Assembly (NCBI RefSeq): GCF_902833055.1 | Contig: NZ_CADFEJ010000009.1 | Location: 124,001 to 188,000 of the forward strand | Origin: Burkholderia territorii | GTDB lineage: Bacteria; Pseudomonadota; Gammaproteobacteria; Burkholderiales; Burkholderiaceae | DNA length: 64,000 bases | Direction of reading: 5' to 3' | Shown here: piece after piece, positions 46,505 through 53,551 of the stretch | Numbering within the stretch: the stretch's first letter is position 1 | Layout of the letters: every line of letters begins with the position of its first letter | The notes under the pieces: model-generated | Database searches by the model: none | Told to the model about the DNA's origin: nothing | The model's input: the letters and a program-made list of their open reading frames with translations, nothing else | Position numbers and translations under genes: made by a program

Positions 46505-46519
46505 GTGTGTGAGACCTGC

Positions 46520-46546
46520 AACCGGGCCATGTTCTGGCCCGGTTTT
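46520..46546 (+). terminator. Stem-loop with short T-run in the flgJ-ycgR gap
   Basis: A 10-bp stem (AACCGGGCCA/TGGCCCGGTT) with a five-base TGTTC loop, followed by only TT beyond the stem (four T in all). It would terminate the flgBCDEFGHIJ message, but it lies downstream of the ycgR sigma-28 promoter, so the ycgR leader contains it too. Confidence 0.75.
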
Positions 46547-46594
46547 ACTGCGCACCGGTCGCCCGGGCGCCCATGAAAAGAAAACCGGCTAGCC

Positions 46595-47350
46595 ATGAAT
46601 ATCGAAACGTCGACCGATCCGAGCCTGGATGCGGGCCATTCCGGGCCTGACTACGCCCGCCGTAATCCGCTGGAGATCGGTGTGCAGCTGCGCAACCTCG
46701 TGAACCGCGGCGACTTCCTGACCGTCCAGTACCCGGGCGGCCAGCTCGTCACGCGCCTGCTCGAGGTCGACGTCGGCGCGCGCACGTTCACGTTCGACTG
46801 GGGCGCGCTCTCCGAGCAGAACGCCGGCATTCTCGGCGCATCGCATTGCACGTTCGCGGCGGCGCCCGAAGGCGTGCGCGTCGAATTCACGACGAGCACG
46901 CCGCGCGAGACGCGCTACGAGGGGCTGCCGGCGTTCGTCGCCGACTTCCCCGACGTGCTCATGTGCATCCAGCGCCGCGAGTATTTCCGTGTCGATGCGC
47001 CGATCGTCGATCCGTTCCTTTGCCGCGGCAAGCTGCCGGACGGCGAGGGCTTCGTGTTCGAGGTGCACAACCTGTCGCTCGGCGGCGTCGGGCTGCGCAC
47101 GGCCGACGAGCGCGTCGAGGCGCTCGAGGTCGGCACGCTGCTGCCGGAGGTCGAGCTCGAACTGACCGGCCACGGCAAGCTGTCGCTCGACCTGCGGCTC
47201 GTGTCGCAGCGCTCGACCCAGATGCCGAACGGCTCGCGGCGCTACCAGCTCGGCTTTCGCTTCATGTCGCTGCCGGGCAGCGCGGAGAACACGCTGCAGC
47301 GCCTGATCACGCAGCTCGAGATGAAGCGCCGCTCGCTCGCGCGGGCCTGA
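46595..47350 (+). CDS. ycgR: Flagellar brake protein YcgR (PilZ domain, c-di-GMP receptor)
   Basis: The 251-residue protein has an N-terminal YcgR domain (about 20-120) and a C-terminal PilZ domain (about 125-245). The c-di-GMP-binding RxxxR motif is R128...R132 in QRREYFRVDAP, and the second motif is N159-L-S-L-G-G164 (NxSxxG). When c-di-GMP is bound, the family slows the flagellar motor by contacting motor proteins. The sigma-28 promoter at 46478-46504 fits a late flagellar gene. It stands between flgJ and flgK. Confidence 0.94.
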   Translation: MNIETSTDPSLDAGHSGPDYARRNPLEIGVQLRNLVNRGDFLTVQYPGGQLVTRLLEVDVGARTFTFDWGALSEQNAGILGASHCTFAAAPEGVRVEFTTSTPRETRYEGLPAFVADFPDVLMCIQRREYFRVDAPIVDPFLCRGKLPDGEGFVFEVHNLSLGGVGLRTADERVEALEVGTLLPEVELELTGHGKLSLDLRLVSQRSTQMPNGSRRYQLGFRFMSLPGSAENTLQRLITQLEMKRRSLARA

Positions 47351-47362
47351 CGCATCGCTGTC

Positions 47363-47385
47363 GCGGCCCCGTCCGGGGCCGCTTT
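47363..47385 (+). terminator. Putative terminator behind ycgR
   Basis: An 8-bp perfect GC stem (GCGGCCCC/GGGGCCGC) with GTCC loop and three T residues lies 12 bases after the ycgR stop. The short T-run makes it moderate. Confidence 0.55.
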
Positions 47386-47461
47386 CGCACCGGCGCCGGC
47401 AGCGTTCGCCGGCGCGCTCGACGCACGGCGCGCACGCGTGCGTCGCCCGCGCATTTTTCCC

Positions 47462-47488
47462 TCAATTTTTCCGATCCGCGGCCGTTAT
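47462..47488 (+). promoter_or_regulatory. Sigma-28 promoter of flgKL
   Basis: TCAATTTT, 11 bp, GCCGTTAT. Each box has two mismatches to the FliA consensus, with the correct 11-bp spacer. It lies about 55 bases before the flgK start. Confidence 0.75.
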
Positions 47489-47543
47489 ACCGGGAGTCAC
47501 GCAACCCGGCGGCCGCAGCGCGGCCGGCTCATCAGGATCGCGC

Positions 47544-49526
47544 ATGTCCAACACACTCATGAACCTCGGTGTCAGCGGCCTCAATGCCGCGCTCTGGGGC
47601 CTCACGACGACCGGTCAGAACATCAGCAACGCCGCGACGCCCGGCTATTCGGTCGAACGCCCCGTCTATGCGGAGGCGAGCGGCCAGTACACGTCGAGCG
47701 GCTACATGCCGCAGGGCGTGAACACCGTCACGGTGCAGCGGCAGTACAGCCAGTACCTGAGCGACCAGCTGAACAGCGCGCAGTCGCAGGGCGGCGCATT
47801 GTCGACGTGGTATTCGCTCGTCGCGCAGCTGAACAACTACGTCGGCAATCCGACGGCCGGGATCTCGACGGCGATCACCGGCTATTTCACCGGCTTGCAG
47901 AACGTGGCGAACAGCGCCGCCGACCCGTCGGTGCGGCAGACGGCGATCAGCAACGCGCAGATTCTCGCGAACCAGCTCAACGCGGCCGGCCAGCAATACG
48001 ATGCACTGCGCCAGAGCGTGAATACGCAGCTCACCAGCACGGTGTCGCAGATCAACACGTACACCGCGCAGATCGCGCAACTGAACCAGCAGATCTCGGC
48101 GGCGAGCAGCCAGGGGCAACCGCCGAACCAGCTGATGGACCAGCGCGACCTCGCGGTGTCGAACCTGTCGAGCCTTGCCGGCGTGCAGGTGGTGCGCAAC
48201 GACAGCGGCTACAGCGTGTTTCTCGCGGGCGGCCAGCCGCTCGTGCTCGCCGACAAGAGCTATCAGCTCGCGGCCGTCACGTCGCCGTCCGACCCGAGCG
48301 AACTCACCATCGTGTCGCAGGGCATCGCCGGCGCGAATCCGCAGGGCCCGAACCAGGCGCTGCCCGATGCGTCGCTGTCGGGCGGCACGCTCGGCGGCCT
48401 GCTCGCGTTCCGCAGCCAGACGCTCGACCCCGCGCAGGCGCAGCTCGGCGCGGTCGCGGCCAGCTTTGCCGCGCAGGTCAACGCGCAGAACGCGCTCGGC
48501 ATCGACCTGTCGGGCAAGCCGGGCGGCAACCTGTTCACGGTCGCGGCGCCGTCCGTTTATTCGAACCAGGGCAATACCGGCAACGCGTCGCTTTCCGTGT
48601 CGTTCGCGAACCCGTCGCAGCCGACGACGAGCGACTACACGCTGTCGTACGACGGCACCAACTACACGCTGACCGACCGCGCGAGCGGCACGGTGGTCGA
48701 CCAGAAGGCCGGGCCGATGCCGCTTTCGCTCGGCGGGCTGAACTTCTCGTTCTCGTCCGGCGCGATGAATGCCGGCGACCAGTTCACCGTGCTGCCCACG
48801 CGCGGCGCATTGACGGGTTTCGGCCTCGCGACGACGAGCGGCTCGGCGATCGCGGCCGCGTCGCCGGCCATCACGTCGGCGTCGAGCACCAATATCGGCA
48901 CCGGCAAGATCGCGCTGAGCGGGGTGAGCGCCGGCTACCAGGTGCCGACCACCAAGCTGACCTACGACGCGGCGACGAAATCGCTGTCGGGCTTCCCGGT
49001 CGGCACCACGGTGACGATCCCGGGCACGCCGCCGACTTCGGTGACGATCAGCAATCCGACCGATTCCGTGCCGTACGACCCGTCGACCGGTGCGGCGATG
49101 ACGATGTCGGGCACGGCCGCCGGTGCGCTGAACGGCGTGACCGTCACGCTGTCGGGCACGCCGTCGGACGGCGATTCGTTCACGATCGGGCCTTATGCGG
49201 GCGGCACGAGCGACGGCAGCAACGCGCTCGCGCTGTCGCAGCTCGTCAACGCGAAGACGCTCGGCGGCGGCACGACGACGCTCACCGGCGCGTATGCGAA
49301 CTACGTGAACAACATCGGCAACACCGCGAGCCAGCTCAAGTCGTCGAGCACCGCGCAGACGGCGCTGGTCGGCCAGATCACGTCCGCGCAGCAGTCGGTG
49401 TCGGGCGTGAACCAGAACGAGGAAGCCGCGAACCTGATGCAGTATCAGCAGCTCTACCAGGCGAACGCGAAAGTGATCCAGACGGCGTCTTCGCTGTTCC
49501 AGACCGTGCTGGGCCTGTTCAGCTGA
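47544..49526 (+). CDS. flgK: Flagellar hook-associated protein 1 (FlgK)
   Basis: The 660-residue junction protein sits between hook and filament. It begins MNLGVSGLNAALWGLTTTGQNISNAATPGYSVERPVYAEA, the hook-family N-terminus, and ends with GVNQNEEAANLMQYQQLYQANAKVIQTASSLFQTVLGLF, the C-terminal D0 helix. The middle holds Thr/Ser-rich surface domains that make it longer than E. coli FlgK (547). Its export chaperone FlgN is encoded at 36.4 kb. The start at 47544 was chosen at MSNTLMNLG; a sigma-28 promoter precedes it. Confidence 0.96.
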   Translation: MSNTLMNLGVSGLNAALWGLTTTGQNISNAATPGYSVERPVYAEASGQYTSSGYMPQGVNTVTVQRQYSQYLSDQLNSAQSQGGALSTWYSLVAQLNNYVGNPTAGISTAITGYFTGLQNVANSAADPSVRQTAISNAQILANQLNAAGQQYDALRQSVNTQLTSTVSQINTYTAQIAQLNQQISAASSQGQPPNQLMDQRDLAVSNLSSLAGVQVVRNDSGYSVFLAGGQPLVLADKSYQLAAVTSPSDPSELTIVSQGIAGANPQGPNQALPDASLSGGTLGGLLAFRSQTLDPAQAQLGAVAASFAAQVNAQNALGIDLSGKPGGNLFTVAAPSVYSNQGNTGNASLSVSFANPSQPTTSDYTLSYDGTNYTLTDRASGTVVDQKAGPMPLSLGGLNFSFSSGAMNAGDQFTVLPTRGALTGFGLATTSGSAIAAASPAITSASSTNIGTGKIALSGVSAGYQVPTTKLTYDAATKSLSGFPVGTTVTIPGTPPTSVTISNPTDSVPYDPSTGAAMTMSGTAAGALNGVTVTLSGTPSDGDSFTIGPYAGGTSDGSNALALSQLVNAKTLGGGTTTLTGAYANYVNNIGNTASQLKSSSTAQTALVGQITSAQQSVSGVNQNEEAANLMQYQQLYQANAKVIQTASSLFQTVLGLFS

Positions 49527-49549
49527 CCGGATTCGAGAGGATAGAAACG

Positions 49550-50788
49550 ATGCGGATTTCCACGACCCAGTTCTACCAGCTGAACGTCGGCCAGATGAAC
49601 GATCAGCAGGCCCAGCTCGCGCAGCTCTACCAGCAGATCTCGAGCGGCGTGAGCCTCACGACGCCGGCCGACAACCCGGTGGGCGCGGCGCAGGCCGTGC
49701 AGTTGTCGATGACCTCGGCCACGCTGTCGCAGTACGCGGCCAACCAGAGCACGGCGCTCGCGTCGCTGGGGGCGGAGGACCAGGCGTTGCAGAACGTCAG
49801 CACGGTGCTCGGCAACATCCAGTCGGTGATCGTGCGCGCCGGCGACGGTTCGCTCGCCGACAGCGACCGCGCGGCGCTCGCGACGCAGCTCGAGGGCTAT
49901 CGCGACCAGTTGCTGTCGCTCGCGAACTCGACGGACGGCGCCGGCAACTACCTGTTCGCCGGCTACAAGAACGCGGCGGCGCCGTTCACGAAGAACGCGG
50001 CCGGCGGCATCAGCTACGTCGGCGATACGGGCACGCGCACCGTGCAGATCGACGATTCGCGCAGCGTGCCGCAGGGCGACTCGGGCCTCTCGGTATTCAT
50101 GTCGGTGCAGTCGCTCGGCAGCTCGCCGGTCCAGGCGGCCGGCGCGAGCAACACGGGCACCGCCACTATCGGCAACGTCACGGTGACGGACCCGTCGGCC
50201 GCGACGAACGGCCATCAGTTCACGATCACCTTCGGCGGCACGGCGGCCGCGCCGACCTACACGGTGACCGACAACACGGCGTCGCCGCCGACGACCACGC
50301 CCGCGCAGGCCTACACGTCGGGCACCGCGATCGCGCTCGGCAGCGGGATGAAGGTGGCCGTGTCGGGCACGCCGGCCGTCAACGATACGTTTTCGGTCAC
50401 GCCCGCACCGCAGGCGAGCGGGGTCGACGTGTTCTCGACGCTCGATTCGATGATCACGGCATTGAAGACGCCCGTCACCGGCAACGCGACGGCGATTGCC
50501 GCGCTGTCGAACGCGATGGGCACGGCCGCGACGAAGATCAACAACTCGATGCGCAACGTCACGACGGTGCTGGCATCGGTCGGCGGCCGCGAGCAGGAGG
50601 TCAAGGCGATGCAGGCCGTGAACCAGACCGCGGCGCTGCAGACGACCAGCAACCTGTCGGACCTGACCGGCACCAACATGGTGACGACCATCAGCCAGTA
50701 CCTGCAGGTGCAGAACGCGCTGAGCGGCGCGCAGAAGGCCTACGCGCAACTGCAGAACATGTCGCTGTTCCAGTACATCAATCCGTGA
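49550..50788 (+). CDS. flgL: Flagellar hook-associated protein 3 (FlgL)
   Basis: The 412-residue junction protein starts MRISTTQFYQLNVGQMNDQQAQLAQLYQQISSGVSLTTPADNPVGAAQAVQL, typical of FlgL, and ends SQYLQVQNALSGAQKAYAQLQNMSLFQYI, the flagellin-like C-terminal helix. A central Thr/Ala/Val-rich domain with ATNGHQFTITFGGTAAAPTYTVTDNTA is an added outer domain. It lies 23 bases after flgK with AGAGGA in front of its start. A long hairpin follows the stop. Confidence 0.95.
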   Translation: MRISTTQFYQLNVGQMNDQQAQLAQLYQQISSGVSLTTPADNPVGAAQAVQLSMTSATLSQYAANQSTALASLGAEDQALQNVSTVLGNIQSVIVRAGDGSLADSDRAALATQLEGYRDQLLSLANSTDGAGNYLFAGYKNAAAPFTKNAAGGISYVGDTGTRTVQIDDSRSVPQGDSGLSVFMSVQSLGSSPVQAAGASNTGTATIGNVTVTDPSAATNGHQFTITFGGTAAAPTYTVTDNTASPPTTTPAQAYTSGTAIALGSGMKVAVSGTPAVNDTFSVTPAPQASGVDVFSTLDSMITALKTPVTGNATAIAALSNAMGTAATKINNSMRNVTTVLASVGGREQEVKAMQAVNQTAALQTTSNLSDLTGTNMVTTISQYLQVQNALSGAQKAYAQLQNMSLFQYINP

Positions 50789-50798
50789 TGGCCATGGT

Positions 50799-50838
50799 GC
50801 CCGCCTCGATGTGAGCGCACGCTTACATCGAGGCGGGC
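50799..50838. other. 40-nt near-perfect hairpin behind flgL
   Basis: The 18-bp arms GCCCGCCTCGATGTGAGC and GCTTACATCGAGGCGGGC pair fully with one G-T wobble around a GCAC loop. No T-run follows on either strand. It probably protects the 3' end of the flgKL message or acts as a Rho-assisted stop. Confidence 0.8.
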
Positions 50839-51028
50839 GTGGGCCGACCGCGGCCGGCCTTCATCGGCGCGATCGTGCCGTCCGGCACCGCGCCCGGCGT
50901 GCACGACCGCCGCCCCGCCGCCTCCGGCGGTTCGCGCTTGCCAGCCCCATTTCCGCTCCGTAAACTCGCGCCAGATTCCAGACCGGCGCACCGTCCGCAG
51001 CCGGCGTTCGACAGGAGCCCTTTTCCCC

Positions 51029-52336
51029 ATGTCCGATTCCTACTTCCCGCGCTGGCGGGTGCAGCCGACCGGCGCCGCCGCGCGCGTGGTCGGCCCCGAC
51101 GAGCGCCTGCCGTGGCCGCAGATGGTCGCGATGGGCGTGCAGCACGTCGTCGCGATGTTCGGCTCGACCGTGCTCGCGCCGCTGCTGATGGGCTTCGATC
51201 CGAACCTGTGCATCTTCATGTCGGGCATCGGCACGCTGCTGTTCTTCGTGCTGGTCGGCGGCCGCGTGCCGAGCTACCTCGGCTCGAGCTTCGCGTTCAT
51301 CGGCCTCGTGATCGCGGTCACGGGCTACGGCGGCAGCGGGCCGAACCCGAACATCCCCGTCGCGCTCGGCGGGATCATCGCGTGCGGTGTGGTGTACGTC
51401 GCGCTCGGCGCGCTCGTGCAGGCGATCGGCACGCGCTGGATCGAGACGCTGATGCCGCCCGTCGTCACCGGCGCGGTGGTCGCGGTGATCGGGCTGAACC
51501 TGGCGCCGATCGCGGTCAAGGGCGTGTCGGCGTCGACCTTCGACTCGGTGATGGCGCTCGTCACGGTGCTGTGCGTCGGCGGCGTCGCGGTGTTCGCGCG
51601 CGGGATGATGCAGCGCCTGCTGATCCTCGTCGGGCTGGTGATCGCCTACGTGATCTATGCGATCGCCACCAACGGGCTGGGCCTCGGCAAGCCGGTCGAT
51701 TTCTCGATCGTCGCGCATGCCGCATGGTTCGGGGTGCCGAGCTTCCGGGCGCCGGTGTTCGATCCGCACGCGATGCTGATGCTCGCGCCGATCGCGGTGA
51801 TCCTGGTCGCGGAGAACCTCGGCCACATCAAGGCGGTGAGCGCGATGACGGGCACCAACCTCGACCGCTACGTCGGTCGCGCGTTCATCGGCGACGGGCT
51901 GGCGACGATCGTGTCGGGCAGCGTCGGCGGCACGGGCGTGACGACCTACGCGGAGAACATCGGCGTGATGGCCGTCACGCGGATCTATTCGACGCTCGTG
52001 TTCGCGGTCGCCGCGCTGATCGCGATCGGGCTGGGCTTCTCGCCGAAGTTCGGCGCGGTGATCCAGACGATTCCGGGCCCGGTGCTCGGCGGCGTGTCGA
52101 TCGTCGTGTTCGGGCTGATCGCGGTGACGGGCGCCCGGATCTGGGTCGTCAACAAGGTCGACTTCTCCGACAACCGCAACCTGATCGTCGCGGCCGTCAC
52201 GCTGGTGCTCGGCGCCGGCGACTTCTCGCTGAAGTTCGGCGGCTTCGGGCTCGGCGGGATCGGCACCGCGACGTTCGGCGCGATCATCCTGTACGCGATC
52301 CTGCGCAAGGAAAAGGAACCGGGGCCGGTGGTGTGA
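51029..52336 (+). CDS. Nucleobase:cation symporter-2 family permease (uracil/xanthine type)
   Basis: The 435-residue membrane protein has the NCS2 signatures: MGVQHVVAMFGSTVLAPLLMGFDPNLCIFMSGIGTLLFF at the start, SYLGSSFAFIGLVIAVTGYG, the motif VLVAENLGHIKAVSAMTG, and GLATIVSGSVGGTGVTTYAENIGVMAVTR. The latter, with TTYAEN, matches UraA-type uracil permeases more than xanthine/urate ones (which have a QN there). It imports uracil with protons; the substrate is inferred. It is monocistronic and convergent with the fimbrial cluster. Confidence 0.93.
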   Translation: MSDSYFPRWRVQPTGAAARVVGPDERLPWPQMVAMGVQHVVAMFGSTVLAPLLMGFDPNLCIFMSGIGTLLFFVLVGGRVPSYLGSSFAFIGLVIAVTGYGGSGPNPNIPVALGGIIACGVVYVALGALVQAIGTRWIETLMPPVVTGAVVAVIGLNLAPIAVKGVSASTFDSVMALVTVLCVGGVAVFARGMMQRLLILVGLVIAYVIYAIATNGLGLGKPVDFSIVAHAAWFGVPSFRAPVFDPHAMLMLAPIAVILVAENLGHIKAVSAMTGTNLDRYVGRAFIGDGLATIVSGSVGGTGVTTYAENIGVMAVTRIYSTLVFAVAALIAIGLGFSPKFGAVIQTIPGPVLGGVSIVVFGLIAVTGARIWVVNKVDFSDNRNLIVAAVTLVLGAGDFSLKFGGFGLGGIGTATFGAIILYAILRKEKEPGPVV

Positions 52337-52378
52337 GCCGCGGCGGGATCGGGGCCGCGGGCGCCGGCGTGCCGCGCG

Positions 52379-52966
52379 TCACGGGTTCGGCTGCACCGAG
52401 AACGTGAGCGGCCATGCAAAGGTCCCGTCCTTCGCCTTCGGCGCGAACACGAACCGGTAGGTCAGCGCGAACGTCGTGTTCAGCGCCGTATAGGGCACGG
52501 ATATCGTTCCGCCCGTGCCCGGGAGCACGACCTTGCCGCCGAAGCCGCTGATCTCGATCGAACTGAACTGCGACTGACTGGCGGCCGCGACCTGCACGCG
52601 TACCGTGTACCCGGCGCGGTCGTTGGTCTGGATCGCGAGCGTCGTCCCGGACGGGTTGCTGGTGTTCGGCACGGCGAGGTAGCCGATGCTGGTGTCCTTG
52701 TTCGCGATCACGAGCTTCGCCGGATTGGTCGCGTTGAGCCGCGCATACGCCTGGACCGTCGCGCCGACCTGCACCGACCGGCTGGCCTGCTTCGCGTCGC
52801 TATGGCCGGGCACGGCGCCGAGCAGCGCGATCGATAGCGCGGCCATTGCCGCAACCCGCGCGCGTGTGCGACCGCCGGCCCGCTGAGGCGCGAGAGGCCG
52901 CGTGCAGGTCCATGCGCGTCGGGCGCACTGCGATGCGGCGGCGCCCGCTGTCTCGGTTCGATTCAT
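52379..52966 (-). CDS. Secreted beta-rich protein at end of fimbrial operon (unknown)
   Basis: The 195-residue protein has a basic N-terminus and a hydrophobic segment (RVAAMAALSIALLGAVPGHSDA), suggesting a signal peptide, and a beta-rich mature part with many Thr/Ser/Asn residues (LAIQTNDRAGYTVRVQVAAAS, KVVLPGTGGTISVPYTAL). Its mature part has no cysteine, unlike the SCPU subunits. No domain was recognised. Its place as the last gene behind the minor SCPU subunit (72 bases) suggests a fimbrial subunit or adhesin-like role; this is an inference. An internal Met (MAALSIALL) is an alternative start. Confidence 0.65.
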   Translation of the reverse strand: MNRTETAGAAASQCARRAWTCTRPLAPQRAGGRTRARVAAMAALSIALLGAVPGHSDAKQASRSVQVGATVQAYARLNATNPAKLVIANKDTSIGYLAVPNTSNPSGTTLAIQTNDRAGYTVRVQVAAASQSQFSSIEISGFGGKVVLPGTGGTISVPYTALNTTFALTYRFVFAPKAKDGTFAWPLTFSVQPNP

Positions 52967-53038
52967 GTCTGCCCCCGTTGTCCGAGTCCGTGATGGCGAT
53001 CGATGACGGCATGCGCAACGCATGCGCCGCCAGCACGC

Positions 53039-53551
53039 CTAGTAAGTGAACAGGATCGTGATGTTGTGGTCCGCATAACTGCCCGGCACGACGTTCTGGC
53101 CGCCGCGGATCAGCCCGTACACGGTAGCGTTGAAGGCGCCGGCGCCCGTGATCTTGCCCCACGAAATCGCCGACGTGCCGCTCGTGCCGTCGCCCCAGAT
53201 CGACGTGTGCGCGCTGTCGAGATACAGGTTGTAGCCGAGCGTCTGCGTGGCGCCGGTCCGCGTCATCAGGCGGTTCGCGAAGGTACCGCCGCCCGCGCTC
53301 GCGGTGATCGTCGGCGTCGCGTTGCCGCTGCCGGTGCAGTTGACGGAGATCGTGACGGCGGAAGTGGCGGCGTTGATCGTGTCGTACGTGCCGAATGCCA
53401 TCGACGACGGCGCATTCATCGTGCAGGTCGTCGCCGCGCGCGCGGGCAATGCGAGCAGCACGACGGCACCGGCCGCGAGCGCCGCGGCCGCGGCCGCCGC
53501 GTGAGAGCGTGCGAGCCGGACCAGCCGCCCGGCATGCTTGCGATGTCTCAT
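53039..53551 (-). CDS. SCPU-domain fimbrial subunit (minor/tip)
   Basis: The 170-residue precursor has an Ala-rich signal peptide ending ALPARA. The mature part has the spore coat protein U domain: TTCTMNAPSSMAFGTYD and VTISVNCTGSG with the paired cysteines, GYNLYLDSAHTSIWGDGTSG, and the C-terminal VPGSYADHNITILFTY, the donor-strand-like end. It is the second SCPU gene of the operon, behind the usher, where tip subunits usually stand. The ORF extends further upstream, but the Met at 53551 overlaps the usher stop by four bases. Confidence 0.88.
   Translation of the reverse strand: MRHRKHAGRLVRLARSHAAAAAAALAAGAVVLLALPARAATTCTMNAPSSMAFGTYDTINAATSAVTISVNCTGSGNATPTITASAGGGTFANRLMTRTGATQTLGYNLYLDSAHTSIWGDGTSGTSAISWGKITGAGAFNATVYGLIRGGQNVVPGSYADHNITILFTY

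Noticed and set aside
47438..50788. A very long plus-strand frame across flgK and flgL
   Set aside because: Up to flgL it is in a different frame from flgK with random, Arg-rich composition; only its 3' part is the real flgL, which starts at 49550.
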